Assembly (NCBI GenBank): GCA_002844335.1
Contig: CP019154.1
Location: 558,001-622,000, forward strand
DNA: 64,000 nucleotides
Direction of reading: 5' to 3'
Origin: Haloarcula taiwanensis
GTDB lineage: Archaea > Halobacteriota > Halobacteria > Halobacteriales > Haloarculaceae
The notes under the pieces were generated by a model. That model searched no databases. It was not told the DNA's origin and saw nothing but the letters and a program-made list of their open reading frames with translations. Positions 1 to 9,529 of this stretch are shown here, piece after piece; within the stretch, counting starts at the first letter, position 1, and each line of letters begins with the position of its first letter. The translations under genes and the position numbers were made by a program.

Positions 1-172
1 GTCTACGGCGTCAGTTATTTCGGTGTTCCTCCCCGGCTCGTTTGACTTACCGTCCCAGTCGGTGCTGCAGGTCGCGTCAATGGTGTTGAACGCACCAGTG
101 CAGGCGTTCAGTCTCGCAGTGATTACGGACGCGTACCTGCAGGTGCGGGCGGACCGGGACGACGAGTTCTGA
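1..172 (+). CDS. C-terminal end of a membrane protein (partial)
   Basis: This is the last 56 codons of a gene that begins before the window, ending in TGA. The residues before the acidic tail form a hydrophobic segment that lines up with the C-terminus of the next gene: both have LP, then a VSxV-like stretch, then FS-[LI]-AV-x-T-x-AYLQ. I infer a tandem paralogue of the multi-pass membrane protein downstream. Function is unknown; only the last membrane segment and the charged tail (RADRDDEF) can be seen. Confidence 0.7.
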   Translation, partial: STASVISVFLPGSFDLPSQSVLQVASMVLNAPVQAFSLAVITDAYLQVRADRDDEF

Positions 173-282
173 GAGCTGGACTCGCGTGCCCTCTTGATAC
201 TGGTTTCGGGCCGTCGACCGGGCGGTGTTTAGCTCAAAAACATTTATTCAGCTTTATGTCTCCCCCATCAGGGGTACTGTGT

Positions 283-1056
283 ATGGCCCTCCAAATCGGC
301 CGTGCCTTCCAAGACGGTATCGACGAACTACTCAGTGAACGCGGGGCGGTGTTTGCCGGCGTATTCATCGTCTACGGATTACTCAGCTCTGTCGTCTGGG
401 CGTCGCTTTCGCAGGCGTTCACAGAGCTGTTTCTGGGGCAATTGCCGAGCGATGCACAGGTAAATCAGGCGGCAATGGCTGGTGGGACACCACTGGCACT
501 CGACCTGCCGCTTGCAGTTGCTGGCGTCGGTGCGCTCGTGCTGCTTGTCGTCAACGAGGCGCTGAATGTTGTCGCAATCCGTGCCTTTGCCAGCGGTGAC
601 CGTGAACCGATTCCCGACAATGTGGGCCGGCGGCTCGGGAAGACCGTTGCAGTCGCAATCGTAGCCGGCATTCTCACCACTATCGCAGTGGGGATCGGCA
701 TTATTCTGCTCGTCATTCCCGGACTGGTGTTTGCACTCCTGTTTTTCTTTGTCCGACAGGAAATTGCACTGAACGACAGCGGCGTTATCGAGTCTATCAG
801 CAACAGTGTTAGTGTCGTCATCGACAACCTCCTCGCTACGTTTGTCCTGGCCGTTGTTCTCTCGGTGCTCGGACTCGTTCTTGGAGGCGGCTTCAGTTTC
901 CTCCCGGTTCCGTTGCCGCCGATGGTCTTGACGACGGTCTCGACTGTCTTCTCAAGTGTCGTCAGCGTCTTCTCCATCGCTGTGACGACCGTGGCGTACC
1001 TCCAAGCAACGGAGTCCAGCTACACACAGGAAACAGCGTCTATCGGCGGGCTCTGA
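283..1056 (+). CDS. Multi-pass membrane protein, tandem paralogue of the preceding gene
   Basis: A 257-residue integral membrane protein. I chose the ATG giving MALQIGRAF rather than the in-frame upstream ATG at 256, because a TATA-like stretch (catttattca, 241-250) lies too close to 256 and at a suitable distance from 283. About five or six hydrophobic segments are visible: residues about 23-45, 75-95, 125-150, 150-165, 190-215 and 225-245. One cytoplasmic loop is rich in Arg and Gly (RRLGK). The layout resembles haloarchaeal multi-pass families annotated only as DUFs; I cannot assign a function. Its C-terminus matches that of the truncated gene at the window edge, which indicates a tandem duplication. 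Confidence 0.8.
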   Translation: MALQIGRAFQDGIDELLSERGAVFAGVFIVYGLLSSVVWASLSQAFTELFLGQLPSDAQVNQAAMAGGTPLALDLPLAVAGVGALVLLVVNEALNVVAIRAFASGDREPIPDNVGRRLGKTVAVAIVAGILTTIAVGIGIILLVIPGLVFALLFFFVRQEIALNDSGVIESISNSVSVVIDNLLATFVLAVVLSVLGLVLGGGFSFLPVPLPPMVLTTVSTVFSSVVSVFSIAVTTVAYLQATESSYTQETASIGGL

Positions 1057-1110
1057 ACCACTGTAGTTCGTATCGCGGCCTTTAACCACGCGAACGACCA
1101 ATCTCAAGTA

Positions 1111-1644
1111 ATGGCTGAACCGCGCGTGCCCGGCGGGCGCGAGTCCGAACTCGAACTGGCCTGTGGCGAACTTGTCGACACGCATGACCTCCATCTGGGC
1201 ATGCGGGAGTTCGCGTGTGACTGCGGGAAGACACACGCCGTCGTGCTCGACCCGCACCCGCTGGCACGCTTCGTGCCGGAGTTTCTCACCGAGGTGCTGC
1301 ACGCGACCATCGAGACCAACGACGACTACGACGAGTTCACCACCGTTCACCTGATGGGTGTCGTGATGGAGGAGTTCCCCGAAAAGGTCGTCGCCGCCGA
1401 CACCAGTGAGGACGGGTCGGTCGGGTTCTCGCTTGCGTGGGTAAGCGACTTCGACTCCCGTCGCCTGCACGAAATCGTCGTCGAACTGCTCGTGGAACTG
1501 ATGGAACACGCCATCAGCCACGCCGAGGACGACGAGGTGATGGCGGAGTTCGAGGAGCAGATGCTCCAGTTCGACGTCGACGCGTTCGTCGAGCAGTACC
1601 GCGACGAGCGTGACTTCGACGGCCGATCGGACACCGCTATCTGA
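1111..1644 (+). CDS. DUF5815-like conserved haloarchaeal protein
   Basis: A 177-residue, very acidic soluble protein. Near residues 33-38 a short Cys-containing motif (CDCGKTHAVVLDPHPLARF) looks like a degenerate metal or zinc site followed by a conserved PLARFVPEF block. The C-terminal half is helical and rich in Glu/Asp. No catalytic motif is recognisable. It resembles the haloarchaeal family called DUF5815, which has no assigned function as far as I know; the family name is recalled, not checked. It stands between a membrane protein and a lipoprotein on the same strand, with about 50-nt gaps, so it may have its own promoter. Confidence 0.75.
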   Translation: MAEPRVPGGRESELELACGELVDTHDLHLGMREFACDCGKTHAVVLDPHPLARFVPEFLTEVLHATIETNDDYDEFTTVHLMGVVMEEFPEKVVAADTSEDGSVGFSLAWVSDFDSRRLHEIVVELLVELMEHAISHAEDDEVMAEFEEQMLQFDVDAFVEQYRDERDFDGRSDTAI

Positions 1645-1693
1645 AACAGACACCGACCTGAGTACTTAGTGTGGTGCACTCACACACCCACAT

Positions 1694-2473
1694 ATGGCAG
1701 GTCGTCTCGCGGTCCTGCTCGTACTCGTGCTTTTGACCGGCTGCGGAGCCTTCGGCGGGGCGGAACGACAGACGGTAACCCCGGTTCCGGTCCCAGAGCA
1801 GCCACAGGACAGCCGGGCCGTCCCCGCTGTGACCGAGAACGCTGTCGACGCCAGGCGACTCGCGGCGGGCCACCGGCGCGCGACCCGGAACCGCTCGTAC
1901 GTGCTGGGGATGCGGCTCTCGCTGGAATGGGGGACTCAAATCGTCAGCTTCGTCGTCGAAGACAGGTATCGCTATCAGTTTCGGACCGAAATCATCAACA
2001 AAAATTACACCAAGCGAGTGTACAACACCCGGAATCGGCGCTATGTCTACGACGAACGTGCACAGGGTGCATGGAGCGCAACGAGGCGGCCAACCCCGGT
2101 CCGCGAGGTGCTCGACCCTGATCCCGCTCGACTCATCGAAGCATATCTCGCAACGAACGTCAGCGTCAAGCGGCCGAGGGACGGCTGTGACACCTGTCCC
2201 GTGATACTCACAGCCACGGAGCCCCCTGCGGCGTTCGAACCGGCCGACAATTACAGCGTGCAGGCGACTGTCCGGCCGGACGGACTCGTCCAGTCGTTCA
2301 CTGTCTCGTACTGGGATCGTTCCAGAAAGGCTCGGGTCAGTTACGAGATCAGGTACTCCGCGATCGGCGAGACAGCCGTCTCCAGACCGACGTGGGTCCG
2401 AAAGCGCTGGGGGAACGCGACAGACAACGACCCTGTCCTGTCCGACAGCCAGCGACGCGCCGCCGTCGGCTGA
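1694..2473 (+). CDS. Secreted lipoprotein, DUF7537-like
   Basis: A 259-residue protein with a lipoprotein signal: Arg near the N-terminus, a Leu/Val-rich core, then the lipobox LTGC with the lipidated Cys at residue 17. After it comes a short Pro/Val linker (VTPVPVPEQP) and a beta-rich extracellular domain. It should be anchored by lipid to the outer face of the membrane. It is a clear paralogue of the lipoprotein at 52929-53726, which has the same linker (VTPVAVPTDG), an early AAGHRRATRNRSYVL-type block and a similar C-terminal TWVRKRW end. This family is widespread in haloarchaea and its role is unknown. The start is the only Met placed properly before the signal sequence. Confidence 0.8.
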   Translation: MAGRLAVLLVLVLLTGCGAFGGAERQTVTPVPVPEQPQDSRAVPAVTENAVDARRLAAGHRRATRNRSYVLGMRLSLEWGTQIVSFVVEDRYRYQFRTEIINKNYTKRVYNTRNRRYVYDERAQGAWSATRRPTPVREVLDPDPARLIEAYLATNVSVKRPRDGCDTCPVILTATEPPAAFEPADNYSVQATVRPDGLVQSFTVSYWDRSRKARVSYEIRYSAIGETAVSRPTWVRKRWGNATDNDPVLSDSQRRAAVG

Positions 2474-2542
2474 TTTCCCGAAATCAGCCGTCTGACTGTT
2501 GTCTGACGGTGTTATATGGTAGTTGCGGTGTTGTGACTGTGT

Positions 2543-2773
2543 ATGGCTATGCGTGAGGGAGAGTTCGAGCGCATCCTGACAGTGCTCGAAGAAGCCGACG
2601 CTGACAGCACACTGACGGCCCGCGAGATCTGTGACTTGCTGGAGGAACACGACGAGGCGGTCGGGAGCGCTCACCGCGTTGCGACAGTCCTGGGCCGTCG
2701 TGCCCAGTCCGGCGAGGTCGAGGTCATTCAGGGCCAGCCCTATCGGTATCGTGTTCCCGACCGCGACAACTGA
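2543..2773 (+). CDS. Small winged-helix-like protein
   Basis: A 76-residue protein with the look of a compact winged helix: helix (FERILTVLEEADADS), helix-turn-helix (TAREICDLLEEH ... AHRVATVLGRRAQSG) and a short wing ending in PYRYRVPDRDN. This suggests DNA binding or a protein-interaction winged helix, but there is no partner domain. It sits between the lipoprotein and carB on the same strand, 156 bp ahead of carB. Whether it regulates carB is not shown by the sequence. An internal ATG two codons later is an equally good start. Confidence 0.65.
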   Translation: MAMREGEFERILTVLEEADADSTLTAREICDLLEEHDEAVGSAHRVATVLGRRAQSGEVEVIQGQPYRYRVPDRDN

Positions 2774-2858
2774 CCGGATTCAGCAACGCTACCGCTCGAA
2801 TCCTCTCTTGGTACACATCTCTAAGAGTGTCTTCCGTGTGCCGCTCAGGTGTTACGAT

Positions 2859-2878
2859 ATTCGAAATTAGGCTTCGAG
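2859..2878 (+). promoter_or_regulatory. carB upstream element shared with carA
   Basis: The sequence ATTCGAAATTAGGCTTCGAG lies 51 bp before the carB ATG and about 20 bp before a TATA-like ttatta at 2900-2905. It matches, with 16 of 20 identities and in the same orientation, the element upstream of carA (11405-11424, minus strand). Both contain two TTCGAA-like hexamers 13 bp apart. A position upstream of TATA suggests an activator or Lrp-family site; this is inference. Confidence 0.5.
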
Positions 2879-2929
2879 CTTCGCATCCTTTCGCCGGGCT
2901 TATTACGATGTATAGACTCCGCTCGTACA

Positions 2930-5900
2930 ATGACAGCGGACGAGGACCGTACAATCCTGCTCATCGGCAGCGGCCCGATCAAGATCGGCCAGGCGGCCGA
3001 GTTCGACTACTCCGGCGCACAGGCGTGTCGCGCCCTCCAGGAAGAGGGTGCCCGCGTCGTGCTCGTGAACTCGAACCCGGCGACGATTATGACTGACCCG
3101 GAGATGGCGGACAAGGTGTATCTCGAACCCATCAACACTGAGGCCATCTCTGAGATCATCCGAAAAGAAAACCCCGACGGCGTCATCGCCGGTCTGGGCG
3201 GCCAGACCGGCCTGAACGTCACGGCCGAACTCGCCGAGGAGGGCGTCCTCGACGAGTACGACGTGGACGTGATGGGGACGCCACTGGACACTATCTACGC
3301 GACGGAGGACCGCGACCTGTTCAAACAGCGGATGGAGGACATCGGCGAGCCGGTGCCCCGCTCGACGACCATCACGCTCGACGAGGGCGAGTCGGTCACC
3401 GACCTAGACGAGGAGTCGCTGGTCGACCGCGTCGAAGCCGCCGTCGACGAGGTCGGCGGGCTCCCCGTAATCGCACGCACGACGTACACGCTGGGCGGGT
3501 CCGGCTCCGGCGTCGTCGACGAGATGGACGAACTCATCGAACGCGTCCGCAAGGGCCTGCGCCTCTCGCGTAACAACGAGGTCCTCATCACCGAGTCCAT
3601 CTCGGGCTGGGTCGAACTCGAATACGAAGTGATGCGCGACGCCGACGACTCCTGTATCATCATCTGCAACATGGAGAACATCGACCCGATGGGCATCCAC
3701 ACCGGGGAGTCGACCGTCGTCACGCCCTCGCAGGTCATCCCCGACGAGGGCCACCAGGAGATGCGCGACTCCGCGCTGAAGGTCATCCGCGACCTCGGCA
3801 TCCAGGGCGGCTGTAACATCCAGTTCGCCTGGCACGACGACGGCACGCCCGGCGGCGAGTACCGTGTCGTCGAGGTCAACCCCCGCGTCTCCCGCTCCTC
3901 GGCGCTGGCCTCGAAGGCGACCGGCTACCCCATCGCCCGCGTGACAGCGAAGGTCGCGCTCGGCAAACGGCTCCACGAAATCGAGAACGAGATTACCGGC
4001 GAGACGACCGCCGCCTTCGAGCCGGCCATCGACTACGTCGTGACGAAGGTGCCACGCTGGCCCATCGACAAGTTCCAGGACACCGAGTTCGAGCTTTCGA
4101 CGGCGATGAAATCGACCGGCGAGGCGATGTCAATCGGGCGGACCTTCCCCGAGAGCCTGCTGAAGGCGCTTCGCTCCTCGGAGTACAATCCGGCCGCGGA
4201 CTTCGACGAGATAGCCGACGCGGAACTGGAAACGGAGTACCTCGAGAAGCCGACGCCGGACCGCCCGTACGCGATGTTCGAGGCGTTCTGTCGCGGCTAC
4301 ACCGTCGAGGAAGTCGTCGACATCACCGACATCAAGGAGTGGTACGTCGAGCGGTTCAAGGAGGTCGCCGACGCCGCCGAGGCCGCCCGCGATGGTGACT
4401 ACGAGACCGCTGCACAGGCCGGCTTCACCGACCAAGAGATAACCGCGCTGGCCGGCGGCGAGTTCAACGACACGCACGTCTCCTGGCTCCCGGCCGACCT
4501 TGACCAAGACGGCGGCGACGAGCCGGAAGTCGAGGCGGCGACCGACGGTAGCGGTGTGCAGATCGAGAACGTCGAGACGGACACGACCGACCGCGACTTC
4601 AAGCTCGTCGACACCTGCGCCGGCGAGTTCGAGGCGACGACGCCGTACTACTACTCGACGCGAGACCCGCTGTCGGGCATCGACCGCAACGAACTCCAGA
4701 TAGACCCCGACCTAGAGAGCGTCGTCGTCGTCGGCGGCGGCCCCATCCGCATCGGGCAGGGCGTGGAGTTCGACTACTGCTCGGTCCACGCCGTCCGCGC
4801 GCTGGAGGAACTGGGCATCGACGCCCACGTCGTCAACAACAACCCCGAGACGGTCTCGACCGACTACGACACCTCCGACGGGCTGTTCTTCGAGCCGGTC
4901 ACCGCCGAGGAGGTCGCCGACGTCATCGAGGCGACCAACGCCGACGGCGTGATGGTCCAGTTCGGCGGCCAGACCTCCGTCGACATCGGCCACCCGCTCG
5001 AACAGGAACTCAAGCGCCGCGACCTCGACTGTGAGATTATGGGCACGTCCGTCGACGCGATGGACCTCGCCGAGGACCGCGACCGCTTCAACAAACTGAT
5101 GGACGAACTCGGCATCTCACAGGCCGAGGGCGGCTCCGCGACCTCCAAGGAGGAGGCGCTGGACCTGGCCCACGACATCGGCTACCCGGTCCTCGTGCGC
5201 CCGAGCTACGTGCTCGGCGGCCGCGCGATGGACGTTGTCTACAACGACGACGACCTCGAAACGTACATCGAGGAGGCCGTCCGCGTGAGCCCGGACAAGC
5301 CGATTCTCGTCGACGAGTTCCTCGCCGACGCCGTCGAACTGGACGTCGACGCTGTCGCCGACGAGGACGACATCCTCATCGGCGGCGTGATGGAACACGT
5401 CGAAACCGCCGGCGTCCACTCCGGGGACTCGGCCTGCATGATTCCGCCCCGCTCCCAGGAAATCAAGGACGTGATGCCCCGCATCCGCGAGGTCGTCGAG
5501 GACATCGCCGACGCGCTGGATACGGTCGGCCTGCTGAACGTCCAGCTGGCGGTGCGTGACGGCGAGGTGTTCGTCCTCGAAGCGAACCCGCGCTCCTCGC
5601 GCACTGTCCCGTTCATCTCCAAGACCGCCGGCGTCCCAATCGCCAAAATCGCCGCCAAGGTGATGTCCGGCGCGTCGCTGTCCGACCTTGACGTGCAGGA
5701 GCAGATTCCCGAGCAGGTCTCTGTCAAGGAGGTCGTCCTGCCGTTCGACCGCCTGCCGGGTTCGGACCCGCGTCTCGGCCCCGAGATGAAATCCACCGGC
5801 GAGGTCATGGGCACCGCCGGCTCCTTCGGCAAGGCCTACCAGAAGGCCCAGATGGCCGTCGGCAAGGCAATCCCGCTCGAAGGCACGGCCATCGTCGACC

Positions 5901-6181
5901 TGCCCATCCTCGGCTTCGAGGAGCACTTCGACGTGCGGGACTTCGACGACTACGAGGACACCGACGCCATCATCGACGCCATCCAGAGCGGCGAGGTCGA
6001 CCTCGTCCTCTCCCGCGACCGCGACGTGCTTGAAGCCTGTGTCGAGGAGACGGTGACGTACTTCTCGACCCACGAGAGCGCTGAGGCGGCGCTTGAAGCG
6101 ATCAACTCCGCCGACCAGCCACTCGCTGTACAGGCCATTGACGAGCGGCCAAAGACCCAGCGCGAGTGGGGCGCTGAGTAA
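2930..6181 (+). CDS. carB: Carbamoyl-phosphate synthase large subunit
   Basis: A 1083-residue protein, the usual length for CarB. It makes carbamoyl phosphate from bicarbonate, ammonia and two ATP, for arginine and pyrimidine synthesis, together with CarA encoded at 10319-11365. The two homologous synthetase halves are plain: the first begins TILLIGSGPIKIGQAAEFDYSG, the second near residue 595 begins VVVVGGGPIRIGQGVEFDYC. Both keep the ATP-grasp motifs (for example NPRVSRSSALASKATGYPIA and NPRSSRTVPFISKTAGVPIA), and a C-terminal MGS-like regulatory domain follows. An acidic insert of about 35 residues (DQDGGDEPEVEAATDG) precedes the second half. The start giving MTADEDR was chosen since the TATA-like ttatta lies 25-30 nt before it; upstream in-frame codons are non-conserved. 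Confidence 0.97.
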   Translation: MTADEDRTILLIGSGPIKIGQAAEFDYSGAQACRALQEEGARVVLVNSNPATIMTDPEMADKVYLEPINTEAISEIIRKENPDGVIAGLGGQTGLNVTAELAEEGVLDEYDVDVMGTPLDTIYATEDRDLFKQRMEDIGEPVPRSTTITLDEGESVTDLDEESLVDRVEAAVDEVGGLPVIARTTYTLGGSGSGVVDEMDELIERVRKGLRLSRNNEVLITESISGWVELEYEVMRDADDSCIIICNMENIDPMGIHTGESTVVTPSQVIPDEGHQEMRDSALKVIRDLGIQGGCNIQFAWHDDGTPGGEYRVVEVNPRVSRSSALASKATGYPIARVTAKVALGKRLHEIENEITGETTAAFEPAIDYVVTKVPRWPIDKFQDTEFELSTAMKSTGEAMSIGRTFPESLLKALRSSEYNPAADFDEIADAELETEYLEKPTPDRPYAMFEAFCRGYTVEEVVDITDIKEWYVERFKEVADAAEAARDGDYETAAQAGFTDQEITALAGGEFNDTHVSWLPADLDQDGGDEPEVEAATDGSGVQIENVETDTTDRDFKLVDTCAGEFEATTPYYYSTRDPLSGIDRNELQIDPDLESVVVVGGGPIRIGQGVEFDYCSVHAVRALEELGIDAHVVNNNPETVSTDYDTSDGLFFEPVTAEEVADVIEATNADGVMVQFGGQTSVDIGHPLEQELKRRDLDCEIMGTSVDAMDLAEDRDRFNKLMDELGISQAEGGSATSKEEALDLAHDIGYPVLVRPSYVLGGRAMDVVYNDDDLETYIEEAVRVSPDKPILVDEFLADAVELDVDAVADEDDILIGGVMEHVETAGVHSGDSACMIPPRSQEIKDVMPRIREVVEDIADALDTVGLLNVQLAVRDGEVFVLEANPRSSRTVPFISKTAGVPIAKIAAKVMSGASLSDLDVQEQIPEQVSVKEVVLPFDRLPGSDPRLGPEMKSTGEVMGTAGSFGKAYQKAQMAVGKAIPLEGTAIVDLPILGFEEHFDVRDFDDYEDTDAIIDAIQSGEVDLVLSRDRDVLEACVEETVTYFSTHESAEAALEAINSADQPLAVQAIDERPKTQREWGAE

Positions 6182-6288
6182 CCCGACCGCCCGTCAGGGA
6201 CAGGTCGCTCATTGCGGTAGCACTGATTCCGATCACTCGAACAGACGGGCACAAATACTTATTCGTTGGACCCGCCCATGTATCATTC

Positions 6289-9200
6289 ATGGCCGATGCC
6301 GTACGTGTCCTCCACGTCGAGGACGACCCCGAGTTCGCGTCGATGACGGCAGCGTTTCTCAGCCGTACCGACGACCGGTTCGACGTGGTCTCGGCAACGT
6401 CGGCGAACGAGGGACTCACCCGGCTCAGCGAAGAACCAATCGACTGTGTCGTCTCCGATTTCGATATGCCCGGGCAGGACGGCATCGAATTTCTGGAATC
6501 TGTCCGGGCTGTCGATGAAGACCTCCCGTTCATCCTCTTTACTGGGAAAGGTTCCGAGGAAGTGGCCAGTGAGGCCATTTCGGCCGGTGTGACTGACTAC
6601 CTCCAGAAGCAGCAGGGGACTGACCAGTACACGATTCTCGCCAACCGCATCACTAACGCGGTCGAGCAGTACCGATCACAGCAAGCACTGGACGCGAGCC
6701 GGAAGCGACTCTCGCTGTTTATCGATAAGTCGCCGCTCGGCGTCATCGAGTGGGACGAGAGCTTTGAGGTGGCGCAGGTCAACGAGAAAGGCGAAGAAAT
6801 CCTGCAGCGAGCGGAGTCGGCGCTCGTCGGCACGGGATTTGAGACGCTCGTTCCGGACTCGTCGCGGGATGCAGTCGAAGAGACGATCACGGCCCTGCAG
6901 GAAGGCAGCGGCGGCTACTATACGGTACTCGATATCGAGACCGGTAACGGTGAGCAGATTGTCTGTGAGTGGCACAACCGCATCATCCGAGAGAACGGAG
7001 AGACTGTCGCGATATTCTCACAGTTTCAGGAGATAACGGAGCGTCGGCGGCGACAGCAGCGCATCGAGGCGTTGCACGACACAACGCGGGAGCTGATGCA
7101 CGCCGAGTCTCGCGAGGATGTCGCCGCACTGGTCGTCGAAACCGCACGCGACCTGCTCGGACTGCCGCTCAGCGCTGTCTTTCTCGCCGACGAGTCAGCC
7201 GACCTTCTCAGACCGGCCGCGGCGACCGACCAGGCACAGGCGAGTATCGGCGAGCACCCGACGTTTAGCGAGGGTGACAGTCTCGTCTGGGAGGTGTTCG
7301 ACTCCGGTGAACAGCGCGTCTTCGACGATATCTCCACTCACCCTGACCGCTACAACCCCGACACCGACATCAGCAGCGAGATACTACTCCCGCTGGGCGA
7401 CCACGGCGTGCTGGTCGCCGGCTCGACTGACGCCGCCGCGTTCGAGGGCGCATCGGTCTCGCTGATGCGAACCCTCGCTGCGAACACCGAGGAGGCGCTT
7501 TCCAGACTCGACCGGCAGCAAGAACTCAGAACGCTCACAGAGCGGCACGAACTCGCGCTCGAAGGTGCCGAACTCGGCGTCTGGGACTGGAACGTCAAGA
7601 CGGACGCGGTCACCTTCGACGAGCGGTGGGCCGACATGCTCGGGTACTCGCTGGACGAACTCGAACCCACGGTCGACACCTGGGACGAACTGATACACCC
7701 GGAGGACCGCGAGCAAACATACGAGGCGCTGAACGCCCATCTCGACGGCGAGACGGAGATCTACGAATGTGACCACCGGCTCAGGACGGCCACCGGTGAG
7801 TACCGGTGGATCCGCGACATCGGCAAGGTGTTCGAACGCGACGAGAACGGCGACCCGGTCCGTGCAGTGGGGATCCATCAGGACGTGACCGACCACAAAG
7901 AGCGGAAACAGGAACTCGAAGACACGAGCCGCAAACTCCAGGTCATTCTCGACACAGCCCCGACCTACATCCTGATGAAAGACACCGATAGTCGATTTCT
8001 GTTCATCAACAGCGCGGCCCGTGACCTCTACGGGATCGACGCCGACGAGTCCGTCGTCGGAATGTCCGATTACGATATTCTCCCGGACCACATCGCGGAG
8101 CAGACCCACGCCGACGATCAGCGGGCCCTCGAACAGAAAGAGACCGTCGAAGTCGAAACGGTGATCCCTGTCGACGGGACAGATCGGACACATCTGACGC
8201 GGAAGACACCGATACTCGACGAGGACGGCGAGCCCTACGCTCTCTGTGTCGTCGCGACCGACATCACCGACCAGAAACGGCGCGAACAGGAACTGGCCCG
8301 ACTCACTGACGAGTACGAGGCGGTGTTCGAGAACACGAACGACGCTATCGCGCTCGTCGACATCGAGAGGTCGGCAGATGGTCCAACGTTCCGCTACGTC
8401 CGGACGAACGAGGCCTACGAACGCCAGACCGGATTCGACACCGACTCGCTGACCGGGCAGACCCCGGTCGAGGCCGCCGGTCCGGACATCGGTCGGCGAA
8501 TCGCTGACCACTACGAGCGGTGTGTCTCGGCTGGCGAGACCATCACATACGAGGAGCGGGACCTCGGCCCCACCGGTGTCTGGGAAACACAGGTAACGCC
8601 GATCTTCGCTGACGGGGCGGTAACTCGGCTTGTTGTCATTTCTCGGGACATCTCTGACCGGATCGAGTACCGCGAGGAACTGGAGCGACAGAACGACCGG
8701 CTCGAAGAGTTTGCGAGCATCGTCAGTCACGACCTCCGGAACCCGCTCGGCGTCCTCGAAGGTTCGCTCACCCTTGCCAGAGACACCGGCGAGGACGAGC
8801 AGTTCGACCGCTGTTTCCGCGCAATCGACCGCATGAAGGAGCTCATTGAGGACCTGCTAACCCTCGCCCGCGAGGGGGATACAGTGTCGGAGACGGAGCC
8901 GCTCGACCTCGAATCGACTGCACGGTCCTGCTGGCGGGCCGTCAAGACTGACGACGCTACCCTCGAAATCCCGGCTGAAAGCCCAATCCACGCCGACGAG
9001 AGCCGCGTTCGTCAACTCCTCGAAAATCTCATCAACAACGCCGTGACACACGGCGGCTCAGACGTCACTGTCAAAATCGGTGAACTCGACGGTTCAGGGT
9101 TCTATGTTGCCGATGATGGCGATGGTATCCCGCCAGAAAAACACGAAATGGTGTTTGAGAGCGGCTACACCACCACTGACGGAGGCACCGGGTTCGGGCT

Positions 9201-9309
9201 CGCTATCGTCGAGGAGATCGCAGAAGCACACGACTGGTCGGTGTCCGTGACAGAAAGCGACGACGGCGGTGCACGGTTCGAATTCAGAGGCGTCAGGCAG
9301 GAGTCATAG
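6289..9309 (+). CDS. Receiver/multi-PAS/GAF sensor histidine kinase
   Basis: A 1006-residue soluble sensor kinase. Order: N-terminal receiver domain (about 5-120) with intact acidic pair (HVEDD), phospho-acceptor Asp57 (VVSDFDMPG), Thr (FTGKG) and Lys (YLQKQ); PAS (about 140-255); GAF (about 265-410); PAS with PAC (about 420-545, WDWNVKTDAVTFDERW); PAS (about 555-670); PAS (about 685-795); HisKA with His814 in FASIVSHDLRNPL; and HATPase with N-box NLINNAVTHGG and G-boxes ADDGDGIP and TGFGLAIV. No membrane segment, so it should sense something in the cytoplasm. This is a common haloarchaeal layout. A TATA-like acaaatactt lies at 6251-6260. No response regulator is adjacent. Confidence 0.93.
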   Translation: MADAVRVLHVEDDPEFASMTAAFLSRTDDRFDVVSATSANEGLTRLSEEPIDCVVSDFDMPGQDGIEFLESVRAVDEDLPFILFTGKGSEEVASEAISAGVTDYLQKQQGTDQYTILANRITNAVEQYRSQQALDASRKRLSLFIDKSPLGVIEWDESFEVAQVNEKGEEILQRAESALVGTGFETLVPDSSRDAVEETITALQEGSGGYYTVLDIETGNGEQIVCEWHNRIIRENGETVAIFSQFQEITERRRRQQRIEALHDTTRELMHAESREDVAALVVETARDLLGLPLSAVFLADESADLLRPAAATDQAQASIGEHPTFSEGDSLVWEVFDSGEQRVFDDISTHPDRYNPDTDISSEILLPLGDHGVLVAGSTDAAAFEGASVSLMRTLAANTEEALSRLDRQQELRTLTERHELALEGAELGVWDWNVKTDAVTFDERWADMLGYSLDELEPTVDTWDELIHPEDREQTYEALNAHLDGETEIYECDHRLRTATGEYRWIRDIGKVFERDENGDPVRAVGIHQDVTDHKERKQELEDTSRKLQVILDTAPTYILMKDTDSRFLFINSAARDLYGIDADESVVGMSDYDILPDHIAEQTHADDQRALEQKETVEVETVIPVDGTDRTHLTRKTPILDEDGEPYALCVVATDITDQKRREQELARLTDEYEAVFENTNDAIALVDIERSADGPTFRYVRTNEAYERQTGFDTDSLTGQTPVEAAGPDIGRRIADHYERCVSAGETITYEERDLGPTGVWETQVTPIFADGAVTRLVVISRDISDRIEYREELERQNDRLEEFASIVSHDLRNPLGVLEGSLTLARDTGEDEQFDRCFRAIDRMKELIEDLLTLAREGDTVSETEPLDLESTARSCWRAVKTDDATLEIPAESPIHADESRVRQLLENLINNAVTHGGSDVTVKIGELDGSGFYVADDGDGIPPEKHEMVFESGYTTTDGGTGFGLAIVEEIAEAHDWSVSVTESDDGGARFEFRGVRQES

Positions 9310-9529
9310 CGTGTCTGTGCTTTCGCAGCTTTTTCTGCGTATCGAAGCAAGTATTCTATCTCATAACTGTTGTGTCGATATTGTGGCTATAAATAGTAAT
9401 GAATGGGGTATTGGTGACTACATGTCCTGTTCTGCGCCAATAATGGCACGTTCGTAACACTCATCTCCGGGGCTGTGACATTAGCTGTATGGATCGCGTT
9501 GCAATCGCTGTCGCTGCTCCGGGAAGTCG
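9310..9529. other. 220-bp intergenic region with one likely promoter
   Basis: No tRNA-like fold or sizeable conserved ORF is visible. A TATA-like ctataaatag at 9387-9396 on the plus strand is the only clear signal. It would give a transcript starting near 9420 and a leader of about 110 nt before the next gene, which is long for a haloarchaeal mRNA. Two very short ORFs starting at 9399 and 9403 lie in this leader. Confidence 0.4.

Noticed and set aside
7384..8730. A 448-codon open frame on the minus strand within the histidine kinase
   Set aside because: No conserved domain; it lies opposite the PAS region of the large kinase.
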